Source: JACVRM01 sp046262315
GTDB lineage: Bacteria > Actinomycetota > Thermoleophilia > Gaiellales > Gaiellaceae
Length of the DNA: 29,364 nucleotides
NCBI GenBank assembly: GCA_046262315.1
Contig: JBHEMZ010000107.1
Location: 1-29,364 of the forward strand
Direction: 5' to 3'
Every line of letters starts with the position of its first letter. Within the stretch, counting starts at the first letter, position 1. The position numbers and the translations under genes were made by a program. The notes beneath the pieces are model-generated. The model saw nothing but the letters and a program-made list of their open reading frames with translations, searched no databases and was not told where the DNA came from. Below, in pieces: positions 13,728 to 21,009 of this stretch.

Positions 13728-15910
13728 CTAACGGCCGGGGCCCTCGACCTGCACCCGCGGCAGCCACTCGAGCCAGCGAGGCAGGTACCAGTTCCAGCGG
13801 CCGAGCAGCGTCATGCTCGCCGGGACGAGCACCGAGCGGATCAGCGTCGCGTCGATGAAGAGCGACACGGCGACGCCGAAGCCCATCTGCTGAAACTGGA
13901 CGAGCTCGCCGCGTGCGAAGCCCGCGAAGACGGCGATGATGATCAGCGCGGCGCCCGTGATCATGCGGGCCGTCGAGCCGACTCCCCAGGCCACGGCGTC
14001 GTCTGAGTCGCCCGTCTCGACATAGCGTTCGCGGATCCTGCTGAGCAGGAAGACGTGGTAGTCCATCGAGAGGCCGAAGAGCACGCTGAAGAGGAAGAGC
14101 GGCACCCACGCCTCGATGATGTCGACCTGCTCGAAGCCGAAGACCTCATTGCCGTAGCCCTTGACGAAGACCAGCACGAGCAGGCCGTACGCCGCTCCGA
14201 CCGAGAGCAGGTTCAGCACAATCGCCTTGAGCGGCACGATGAGCGATCGGAACGCGAGCGTCAGCAGTATGAAGCTGAGTACCAGCACGAAGGCGAGCAG
14301 CCGAGGAAGCCACGTGTCGCTCACGTCGCGGTAGTCGATCGACTCGGCGGTTTCGCCTGTGACGAGCACGTCCGCGTCGACACCGCGGAAGGTGTCCGGC
14401 ACGACCTGCGCGCGCAGCCGCTCGATCGTCTCGATCGCCGCCGGGCCGCGGCTGTCCCCTGAGGGGACCGCCTCGACGATCGCGAGCCTCTCCACCTCGT
14501 GCACCTCCGTGGTGACGTTGCGGAGACTGCGCTCGTCCTCTAGCGCGCCCTCGAGCTGCCGCAAGGCGGATGCAACAGGCTCTGACGTCACGTCGCCGTC
14601 CACGACCACCTGAACCGAGTCGGTGGTCCCGACCCCGAACGACTCCTGGAGCGCGAGGAAACCCTGCTTCGACGGGAAGCGGTTCGGGAGGGAGCTGAGG
14701 CCGTTCTCGCCTGTCTCGAGGTCGAGCACGGGGATCGACAGGGCGAGCAGGAGCCCGGCGCTCGCGACGAGGGCGATCACGGGCCGCTGCATCACGCTCC
14801 GGACGATCGCGCTCCAGAAGCGGCTCTCGCCGCCGCTGCGCCCCAGATAGGGAACGCGCAGCGCGTCCACGCGGTCGCCGAGCAGGCCGAGCACCGCGGG
14901 GAGGAGCGTCAACGCCGCGACGACCGAGACGATGCCGACCAGGATGGCGCCGAGCGCGAGGCTGCGGAAGATCGTGCTCGGGATCAGCAGGAGGCCGGTC
15001 ATGGCGAGCACATAGGCGAGCCCGCTGAAAACGACGGCACGGCTGGCAGTGGCCCCAGCGGTGGCGATGGCGGCGTCCTTCACGCTCCCGCTGGCGCGCT
15101 CCTCCCGGAACCGCGACAGGACGAAGAGCGTGTAGTCAATGCCGAGCGCCAGGCCCATGCCCGTCAGCATGTTCACTACGAAGATCGAGAGGTCCCAGGC
15201 CTGGCCGACGAGGGCCGTGAGCGCCAGGGCGACGACGATCGAGACTAGCGCCATCAAGAGGGGGATCAGGCCCGCGACGACCGTTCCGAACACGACGAGG
15301 AGCACGAGGAGTGAGGCGGGCAGGCCGAAGAACAGCTCGCCCTCCTGGAGATCCTCCTCGGACAGCCGCGAGAAGTCGTCTTCGGCCGTCCACTCGCCGG
15401 TGATCTCGAGCTCGAAGCCACCGCCGTCGAGCGCTTGGACGCGCTCGACGACGGTCGGAATCGTCCCCTCCGGATCCTGCTCCATGCGCAGCGTGACTAC
15501 GCCCGAGTGGCCGTCTCGCGAGACGGCTGCAGGGTTCTCGACGACGCCCAATTCTCCGTCGGCCTTTTCCAGCTCTACGCGTGGTGCGTCAACCACGCGG
15601 ACGCCTTCGATGGCCTCCAGCTCATCGAGTAGCTCCTGGATGGCTACGTCGAACCGGGCGTCGCCGACGGCGTGCCGGTCGGACTGGATCACGACCACCT
15701 CGGTGGCGAAGTTCGGATCCGGAGGCAGGCGTTCCCCGATCAGATCGTACGCGCGGTACGACTCCGGCTCGTTCGTCAGCTCGGCCTCGCCCGTGAGCAG
15801 CCGCCGAGGAGCGTTGCCACCACGCCCATCGAGATGACCACTGCAGCGACCCAGGCGGCGACGACCCGCCAGGGGTGCGCGGTCGAAGCACGGGCGAGTC
15901 GCTCGGTCAC
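13728..15910 (-). CDS. MMPL/RND-family transporter, frameshifted near the N-terminus
   Basis: A membrane transporter of the MMPL (RND superfamily) type, proton-driven, possibly exporting lipids or other hydrophobic compounds. Readable parts include two repeats of outer domain plus a TM bundle. The Asp-Tyr proton-relay pairs are in GLALGIDYTLFVLSRFREE and LFGLSMDYHVFLLSRIRER. Length is 727 residues after correction. The N-terminus starts at GTG 15910, MTERLARASTAHPWRVVAAW, with TM1 ending VVATLLGG. There the frame is lost, and LLTGEAELTNEPESYRAYDL continues one frame over. Adding one base near 15800-15803 restores 728 codons exactly. The start overlaps the epimerase stop as GTGA, so the gene is the last of a dcd–epimerase–MMPL operon. 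Either an assembly indel or a recent pseudogene. Confidence 0.88.
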
Positions 15911-16797
15911 TGTGCAGCGCGGCGCAGCTGCTCGTCGAGCGGCACGACATCGATGCCGAACGTGCGCGTGGCCGAGTCGTCGGTGGTGACGTTGTCGCCG
16001 GCCTCGAGCATCGTCAGCAGGTCGCGGGTGAGCGGGATGTTCCCGGGCAGCCGCTCGGTGACGAGTGCGTTGGCGCGCATGAACCACATCGGCACGTGAA
16101 CGCTCGGGCGGCGGACGCCGAGCGCGCGCTTGAGCCGCACCCAGAACTCGTTCCACGTGACCGCCTCCGGACCGCCGAGCTCCCAGGTGCGGTTCGTCGC
16201 CTCGGGCAGCGTGACCGCGCGCGCGAAGAACTGCGCGACGTCGTCCACCCAGATCGGCTGGATGCGCTGTGTGCCTTTGCCGGTGATCGGCGTCACCGGC
16301 GTCAGGCGGGCGAGCCTGCGGAAGGTGGGCAGGATGCCGCCGTCAGGGCCGAACACGAAGCTCGGCCGGAAGATGACGTGGTCGATCCCGGAGGCCCTCA
16401 CGTCCTGCTCTTCGGCCCACTTCGCGCGGTAGTACGGCACGAGGTCCTTCGTCTGCTCGTTCGTGCCGAGCGCGCTCATGAGCACGAAGCGGCGCGCGCC
16501 GGCCTCCTTCGCAGCCGCGAGCAGGGCGCGCGTGCCATCGACCATGATGCGCTCGAAGAGCTCGGGCTTCCCCTGACGGATGGCGACGAGGTGAATGACC
16601 GTGTCGCAGCCGTCGACTGCCCTCCGCAGGCTGTCCGCATCGGTCATGTCTCCCTGGGCGGTCTCGGACGCGCGCACTCCGGCACGCTCGGCGTTGCTCG
16701 GCTTGCGCTCGAGCACGCGGATCTCGTGGCCGGCGCCGGCGATCGCGTTCGCCACCTTCGGGCCGACGAAGCCCGTCGCACCGGTGACCAGAATCAC
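15907..16797 (-). CDS. NAD(P)-binding SDR protein, NDUFA9-like epimerase
   Basis: A 296-residue atypical short-chain dehydrogenase/NAD-dependent epimerase related to the complex I NDUFA9 subunit family. The Rossmann glycine motif GATGFVG is at residues 6-12. Next come TVIHLVAIRQGKPELFE, RFVLMSALGTNEQT and YYRAKWAEEQDVRASG with the Tyr-x3-Lys pair. IFRPSFVFGPDGG and IQPIWVDDVAQFFARAV complete the fold. The substrate is unknown; relatives act on quinone-linked or nucleotide-sugar substrates. The GTG at 16797 has the ribosome binding site GGAGGCGGAGGG-like sequence directly before it and lies 30 nt after dcd. Overlaps the MMPL start as GTGA. Confidence 0.9.
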   Translation of the reverse strand: MILVTGATGFVGPKVANAIAGAGHEIRVLERKPSNAERAGVRASETAQGDMTDADSLRRAVDGCDTVIHLVAIRQGKPELFERIMVDGTRALLAAAKEAGARRFVLMSALGTNEQTKDLVPYYRAKWAEEQDVRASGIDHVIFRPSFVFGPDGGILPTFRRLARLTPVTPITGKGTQRIQPIWVDDVAQFFARAVTLPEATNRTWELGGPEAVTWNEFWVRLKRALGVRRPSVHVPMWFMRANALVTERLPGNIPLTRDLLTMLEAGDNVTTDDSATRTFGIDVVPLDEQLRRAAQ

Positions 16798-16827
16798 CCC
16801 TCCGCCTCCGCTTCGCGGAGCCGGCGG

Positions 16828-17442
16828 TTAGTCGGATGTGTCGTCACGTCTGCCTCCAGCGAGCGGAACGTCGCGCGCGAGCGCGAAATTCTGCCAGTAG
16901 CGCGAGGGGGTGGGGCCGCGCTGCCCCTGGTACTTGGAGCCGAGCGAGTCGGCCCCATAAGGGGTCTCCGCCGGCTCGGTGAGCTGCACGAAAGAGAGCT
17001 GGCCGATCTTCATGCCGTAGTAGATCGTGATCGGAAGGTTCGCGACGTTCGACAGCTCGAGCGTGACATGGCCGTCCCAGCCGGGGTCGATGAAGCCGGC
17101 CGTCGAATGGATGAGCAAGCCGAGGCGGCCCAGGCTCGACTTGCCCTCGAGGCGCGCCACGAGGTCGTCCGGCAGCGTAATGCGCTCGAGCGTCGAGCCG
17201 AGCACGAACTCACCCGGATGCAGGATGAACGGTGTCTCGCCGTCGACCTCCACCAGCTCAGTGAGCTCCTCTTGCGGCTCCTTGACGTCGATGTACGGGT
17301 AGCGGGCATTGTGGAAGACGCGGAAGTAGCGGTCGACGCGCACGTCCACGCTCGAGGGCTGGAGCAGCTCCTCGTCGTAGGGGTCGATGCCGATGCGGCC
17401 CTCGTCGAGCAAGCGCCGAATCGTCCGGTCGGAGAGAACCAC
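16828..17442 (-). CDS. dcd: dCTP deaminase
   Basis: A 204-residue trimeric dCTP deaminase of the dUTPase fold, making dUTP (or dUMP in the bifunctional Dcd-Dut type) from dCTP. The core motif is GKSSLGRLGLLIHSTAGFID followed by PGWDGHVTLEL, which includes the catalytic Glu. YGADSLGSKYQGQRGPTPSRY at the C-terminus is the lid that closes over the nucleotide. VLSDRTIRRLLDEGRI is the family start. Whether it is mono- or bifunctional cannot be settled by eye. GTG at 17442 with TAGAAT 6 nt upstream. First gene of the operon with the epimerase and MMPL genes, which have no evident link to nucleotide metabolism. Confidence 0.95.
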   Translation of the reverse strand: MVLSDRTIRRLLDEGRIGIDPYDEELLQPSSVDVRVDRYFRVFHNARYPYIDVKEPQEELTELVEVDGETPFILHPGEFVLGSTLERITLPDDLVARLEGKSSLGRLGLLIHSTAGFIDPGWDGHVTLELSNVANLPITIYYGMKIGQLSFVQLTEPAETPYGADSLGSKYQGQRGPTPSRYWQNFALARDVPLAGGRRDDTSD

Positions 17443-17448
17443 GGGCCG

Positions 17449-17454
17449 ATTCTA
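17449..17454 (-). promoter_or_regulatory. -10 box TAGAAT of dcd
   Basis: Minus-strand TAGAAT, 6 nt, then GTG 17442. It is the box closest to the TATAAT consensus in the leaderless set. The repeat copy begins only 3 nt further upstream, so the repeat sits where a -35 would be. Confidence 0.6.
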
Positions 17455-17457
17455 AGC

Positions 17458-17606
17458 CCGCCGCAAGTCCGGCCTGCTGCGCAGGCCATGACGACTTGCG
17501 ACGGTTTTTGCCGAAGAATCAGACGCGACTTCGCGCGTGGTGGCTGCGGCGGGGCAAGCCCGCCTCCGCCGATGGAGGGGCTGTCCCCGCGCGGGACTGT
17601 CCCGTC
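17458..17606 (+). repeat. ~150-bp structured repeat, copy 2
   Basis: Same order as copy 1 at 11147: outer arms CCGCAAGTC (17461-17469) and GACTTGCG (17493-17500); inner hairpin GGCCTGC (17471-17477), loop TGC, GCAGGCC (17481-17487); conserved blocks TCAGACGCGACTTCGCGCG and GGCGGGGCAAGCCCGCC; then palindrome GGGACTGTCCC (17593-17603). Copy 1 points along sufS–sufU, while this copy points away from dcd, so orientation to genes is not fixed. No terminal inverted repeats or target duplication are visible. Confidence 0.8.
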
Positions 17607-17748
17607 ACGGTTGCCCACCGCGGGCAGGGGCAACCCCACCGCCGGGGTCCTCGCGGATGCACCGACCAACGCGCAGAACCCAGATCATGGCCGCCACAAG
17701 CCGTCCGGGCCGGGCCTGTGGACGAACCGTCACACCCTTGTGGCGAAC

Positions 17749-17771
17749 GACATGTCTCGCCGAGACATGTC
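17749..17771. repeat. Perfect 10-bp palindrome
   Basis: GACATGTCTC (17749-17758), GCC, GAGACATGTC (17762-17771). It is unrelated in sequence to the 4437-type palindromes but has the same layout of long arms around a 3-nt centre. The surrounding stretch 17607-17934 holds no gene that I can support. Confidence 0.8.
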
Positions 17772-17772
17772 T

Positions 17773-17793
17773 CAGGGTCAGACCCTGGTTTTT
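17773..17793 (+). terminator. Terminator-like hairpin
   Basis: CAGGGT (17773-17778), CAG, ACCCTG (17782-17787), then G and TTTTT (17789-17793). The shape fits a short intrinsic terminator for plus-strand transcription, but no plus-strand gene ends nearby; it follows the 10-bp palindrome by one base. It may be part of a dispersed palindromic element. Confidence 0.4.
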
Positions 17794-17934
17794 CGGCGAC
17801 GCCGTGCGCCGGCGAGCCGCTCCCGACGTGGAGCCCGACCTCCGGGCTTGACGTGAAACCCGGCGACAAAGATGGAACCTCGAGGGGCTTTCAGGTGTAG
17901 GCGAAATGACGTTTCAAGCGAAAGGGAAACTCCC

Positions 17935-18446
17935 ATGACCGAGCTCTCGCAGCCGCGCTCGCTCCGGTTCTCGCGCTAGCCATCGGCGCGGGGTCGCCCG
18001 AGTCTGGTTCGTCTTCGGCGTACGGCAAGCAGTGTCCGGTGACGCTTCCGAACTGGACGGTGCCGCCCGGGGCCGGCTTCACTGCTGCGGGCTTCAACTA
18101 CGGAACCAAGTACCTCCGAGCGCACATCTGGGCGCACGGCAAGCTCATGGCCGGAATCCTGCCGGACGGCGGAGCCATGGCGACCATCGGCGGAGACGGC
18201 TCGATCTACGCGAAGCAAGGCTGGTGGCGGGGCGTGCCGGGAAGACTCGTGATCCAGGGGCGCCGGCTCGACGCGTCCGAACGTCCGTTGGCGGCCGAGG
18301 TGTCGGGCGGTTACGGGTCTTCGGGTTTCCAGCCGGCTGGCCTTAGCTTCCCGACCGTGGGCTGCTGGCAGGTCACCGGAAAGGTAGGACGAGCCAGGCT
18401 GCGCTTCGTCGTGAAAGTCACCGAAGTGACGCGGCGAGCGGGCTGA
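17935..18446 (+). CDS. Secreted hypothetical protein, frameshifted in the signal peptide
   Basis: I do not recognise the family. The readable frame gives YGKQCPVTLPNWTVPPGAG, then a Gly/Trp-rich beta-type domain (KYLRAHIWAHGKLMAGIL, GWWRGVPGRLVIQGRRLD), ending with FPTVGCWQVTGKVGRARLRF. In this frame a hydrophobic run ALAAALAPVLALAIGA lies upstream, which looks like a signal peptide, but the frame has no start codon there. The ATG at 17935 is out of frame by one base. One extra C at 17939-17940 joins them into 171 codons with an ideal export signal. A ribosome binding site AAAGGG lies 8 nt before that ATG. Two cysteines in the mature part could form a disulfide. Without the repair, only a GTG at 18039 is available. 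Confidence 0.7.
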
Positions 18447-18453
18447 GTTCGCT

Positions 18454-19056
18454 TCAGGGGGCGAGCCGCTCCCGCACCCAGCTCTCGCCGTCGAGCCGGT
18501 AGCGCAGCCGGTCGTGCAGCCGGTCGTCGCCGTGCTGCCAGAATTCGTACACCTCCGGGCGGAGCCGGTAGCCGCCCCAGTTGAGCGGCCGGACCAGCTC
18601 CTCGCCGAGGTGCTGACGCATGACCTCTACCCGTTCTGCGAGCTCTTCCCGCGAGGGGATGACCTCGCTCTGGCGGGAGGTCCACGCAGTGAGCCGGGCG
18701 CCGAGCGGCCGCGCGTTGAAGTAGGCATCGGACTCCGCGTCGGACACCCGTGCGACGGATCCCTCGACCCGAACCTGGCGCCCGAGCTCTTGCCAGTGGA
18801 AGAGCAAAGCTGCCCGCGGGTTCTCCTCCAGCTCGACGCCCTTGCGGCTCTCGTAGTTGGTGAAGAACAGGAACCCCGGCTCGTCCGCATCCTTCAGCAG
18901 CACGACGCGAGCCGAAGGGGCTCCCGCCGCGCTTGCGGTCGCGAGCACCATCGTCTCGGGCAGCGGAACCGCCTCCTTGGCTGCCTCGAACCAGAGCTCG
19001 AACTGGAGCAGGGGATCGTGGGCGGCGTCCTGCTCGAGGAAGGGCTCGAGCTCCAT
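18454..19056 (-). CDS. pdxH: Pyridoxamine/pyridoxine 5'-phosphate oxidase
   Basis: A 200-residue FMN-dependent oxidase that makes pyridoxal 5'-phosphate from PNP or PMP. The FMN-binding barrel shows SARVVLLKDADEPGFLFFTNYESRKG and AALLFHWQELGRQVRVEG. The C-terminal signature covers RPLNWGGYRLRPEVYEFWQHGDDRLHDR, of which RLRPEVYEFWQ and LHDRLRY are diagnostic, and the protein ends WVRERLAP as family members do. Length is normal and all substrate-side Arg/His positions in the C-terminal block seem kept. ATG 19056 with TAGCGT 6 nt upstream. Converges with the secreted-protein gene with a 7-nt gap. It supplies PLP, the cofactor of SufS and the aminotransferase nearby, though no shared control is visible. 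Confidence 0.94.
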   Translation of the reverse strand: MELEPFLEQDAAHDPLLQFELWFEAAKEAVPLPETMVLATASAAGAPSARVVLLKDADEPGFLFFTNYESRKGVELEENPRAALLFHWQELGRQVRVEGSVARVSDAESDAYFNARPLGARLTAWTSRQSEVIPSREELAERVEVMRQHLGEELVRPLNWGGYRLRPEVYEFWQHGDDRLHDRLRYRLDGESWVRERLAP

Positions 19057-19062
19057 GGCACT

Positions 19063-19068
19063 ACGCTA
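19063..19068 (-). promoter_or_regulatory. -10 box TAGCGT of pdxH
   Basis: Minus-strand TAGCGT, 6 nt, then ATG 19056. Identical hexamer to the MFS gene box at 4134. Confidence 0.55.
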
Positions 19069-19157
19069 GCGCGGACTCCGGCGAGACGAGTGAAGATCCG
19101 CCGCCTCTCCACTGTCACCGTCCTGCGCGCGCTCGTATTCCTGAAGAGAAGAGTCCG

Positions 19158-19337
19158 GTGCGGGTCGTCAGGTCGGTCATCGCGGCCAGCCTGCACGATA
19201 TCCAGTGGATGCGCAGGCGACGATCCTCACGCCGGGGAGCCGGCCGGCTCGAACGGGCCGCTGTCAGAGCTGTCCTGCGCACGGCTGCCTTCCTGCTCAA
19301 CCGCCGCCTCGCGCGGGCGGTGCGACGGCGTCGTTGA
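19158..19337 (+). CDS. Possible small basic protein
   Basis: An open frame of 59 residues from GTG 19158, very rich in arginine (ends RRLARAVRRRR), with a leucine/alanine helix in the middle (AAVRAVLRTAAFLLN). A purine-rich stretch GAAGAGAAGAG lies before the GTG. I recognise no family. In GC-rich DNA, arginine-rich frames often arise by chance, so this is a weak candidate. The 346-nt spacer 19057-19402 otherwise holds the pdxH and aminotransferase boxes and a tandem CTATGCAG pair (19358-19373). Confidence 0.25.
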   Translation: MRVVRSVIAASLHDIQWMRRRRSSRRGAGRLERAAVRAVLRTAAFLLNRRLARAVRRRR

Positions 19338-19390
19338 GTCCGCATCTGCATCCTCTCTATGCAGCTATGCAGAACGCCCGACGTCTGCGG

Positions 19391-19396
19391 TATGGT
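19391..19396 (+). promoter_or_regulatory. -10 box TATGGT of the aminotransferase gene
   Basis: TATGGT, 6 nt, then GTG 19403. It sets the start inside a frame that is open from 19205. A tandem CTATGCAG repeat ends about 18 nt upstream, near the -35 region. Confidence 0.55.
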
Positions 19397-19402
19397 GGCT
19401 TC

Positions 19403-20773
19403 GTGGCCACTACTCGCGTGATCGAGCTGCGCACGCAGATCCCCGGTCCGCGGTCACGCGAGATCCTCGAGCGCAAGGCACGCGTGGTCGCAGATCCGCT
19501 CTCGATCTATCTGCCGGTGGTGATCGCCGAGGGCCGCGGCGCGACCCTCACCGACGTCGACGGCAACACGTTCGTGGACTTCACGGGCGGCGTCGGCTGC
19601 CTCAACGTGGGCCACTCGCACCCCGACGTGGTCGCCGCCGCCCAGGAGCAGCTCGCGCGCTTCAGCCACACCGACTTCACCATCGTCCCCTATGAAACGT
19701 ACGTCTCTCTCGCGGAGCGACTCTGCGAGTCGGTACCGATCTCAGGGCCGACGAAGGCCGCCTTCTTCAACGCCGGCACGGAGGCGATCGAGAACGCGGT
19801 CAAGTTCGCGCGCTCGTACACCGGCCGGCCGGCCGTGATCGCCTTCGAGGGCGGATTCCACGGTCGCACCCTGCTCTCGTTGAGCCTCACGTCGAAGACG
19901 CATCCCTACAAGGCGGGCCTCGGTCCCTTCGCGCCCGAGGTCTACCGAGTGCCTTTCCCGCAGGAGTACCGCGGACCGGACGCGCGCACGGCGCTGGAGG
20001 CGCTCGAGCGGGCGCTCGTCACGCAGGTCGCCGCGGAGTCGGTCGCCGCGATCGTGATCGAGCCTGTGCAGGGCGAGGGCGGCTTCGTCGTTGCCCCGCG
20101 GCCGTTCATGGAGGGCGTGCGCCGGATCTGCGACGAGCAGGGCATCGTGCTCATTGTCGACGAGGTGCAGACCGGCTTCGCGCGCACGGGGCGCATGTGG
20201 GCGATCGAGCACTACGGCGTCGAGCCGGACCTGATCACCCTCGCCAAGTCGATCGCGGCCGGTCTGCCGCTGTCGGCCGTGCTCGGGCGGGCCGAGATCA
20301 TGGATGCGCCGGGCGACTCGGCGATCGGCGGCACCTACGTCGGCAACCCGGTCGCGCAGGCGGCAGCGCTCGCCGTCCTGGACGTGATCGAGGACGAGGG
20401 GCTAGTCCAGCGTTCCGCAGAGCTCGGCGAGACGATCCGGGGGCGCATGCTGCGCTGGCAGGTGCGTTTCCCGGCGATTGGCGACGTGCGCGGGCTGGGC
20501 GCCATGCTGGCGATCGAGCTCGTCCGCGACCGCGAGTCGCGCGAGCCGGCCGCCGATCTGGCGTCCGCGGTGGTGGAGGCCGCAGCCGCGCGCGGGCTCC
20601 TGCTGCTCAAGTCGGGCATCTACGGGAACTGCATCCGCGTGCTCGTGCCGCTCGTGATCTCGGACGCCGAGCTGGACGAGGCGCTCGCCGTCTGGGAGGA
20701 GTCGCTCGAGAGCGTGCTCGGCGGCGGCAACCACGGCGCGGTCGGCGCCGAGGCCGCGACTCCTCCCAGCTAA
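19403..20773 (+). CDS. gabT: 4-aminobutyrate-type class III aminotransferase
   Basis: A 456-residue PLP enzyme of the class III aminotransferases, closest in pattern to 4-aminobutyrate–2-oxoglutarate transaminase. Motifs are DFTGGVGCLNVGHSHPDVV, FFNAGTEAIENAVKFAR (phosphate-binding turn), GGFHGRT, VAAIVIEPVQGEGGF, LIVDEVQTGFARTGRMWA with the PLP-contacting Asp253, and LAKSIAAGLPLSAV with Schiff-base Lys282. The C-terminus GLLLLKSGIYGNCIRVLVPL is also GabT-like. Other omega-aminotransferases of this group cannot be fully excluded. The GTG at 19403 follows a TATGGT box by 6 nt. No succinate-semialdehyde dehydrogenase gene is adjacent, so the pathway context is missing. Confidence 0.88.
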   Translation: MATTRVIELRTQIPGPRSREILERKARVVADPLSIYLPVVIAEGRGATLTDVDGNTFVDFTGGVGCLNVGHSHPDVVAAAQEQLARFSHTDFTIVPYETYVSLAERLCESVPISGPTKAAFFNAGTEAIENAVKFARSYTGRPAVIAFEGGFHGRTLLSLSLTSKTHPYKAGLGPFAPEVYRVPFPQEYRGPDARTALEALERALVTQVAAESVAAIVIEPVQGEGGFVVAPRPFMEGVRRICDEQGIVLIVDEVQTGFARTGRMWAIEHYGVEPDLITLAKSIAAGLPLSAVLGRAEIMDAPGDSAIGGTYVGNPVAQAAALAVLDVIEDEGLVQRSAELGETIRGRMLRWQVRFPAIGDVRGLGAMLAIELVRDRESREPAADLASAVVEAAAARGLLLLKSGIYGNCIRVLVPLVISDAELDEALAVWEESLESVLGGGNHGAVGAEAATPPS

Positions 20774-20798
20774 AGTCAGCCCCGAAGGGAGGGGGCAA

Positions 20799-20817
20799 GG
20801 GGAACCGCAGGTTCCCC
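20799..20817 (+). repeat. Hairpin GGGGAACC / GGTTCCCC, copy A
   Basis: Perfect 8-bp arms (20799-20806, 20810-20817) around GCA, 25 nt after the aminotransferase stop. The left flank CCGAAGGGAGGGGGCAAGG resembles the flank of copy B. It may act in 3'-end formation although no T-run follows. Confidence 0.7.
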
Positions 20818-20976
20818 ATGACGAACGCTCTCGGTGAGACCGCGCGCGACCAGCCGCCGGAGCCCGGCTCGGCCGGGTGGGAGGCTAACGAACAGCCAGG
20901 CAACGGTAGGACCAGCGCGCGAGCCGCCGGCTCCTGAAACGGAATGACCCAAGCTGACGCCCGCAAGGAGGGGGCC

Positions 20977-21004
20977 AACGGGGGAACCAGGGGGTTCCCC
21001 CGTT
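20977..21004 (+). repeat. Hairpin AACGGGGGAACC / GGTTCCCCCGTT, copy B
   Basis: Perfect 12-bp arms (20977-20988, 20993-21004) around AGGG, with the left flank CCGCAAGGAGGGGGCC resembling copy A. The right arm ends only 5 nt before the TTG start of the kinase gene, so in an mRNA it would sit over the ribosome landing site. Confidence 0.75.
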
Positions 21005-21009
21005 AGGGG

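Noticed and set aside
16096..17856. Plus-strand open frame of 586 codons opposite dcd and the epimerase
   Set aside because: It is antisense to two well-recognised genes and has the Arg/Ala/Glu-rich composition of GC-rich shadows. It runs through the repeat at 17458, which is why part of its translation resembles that of 11144-11344.
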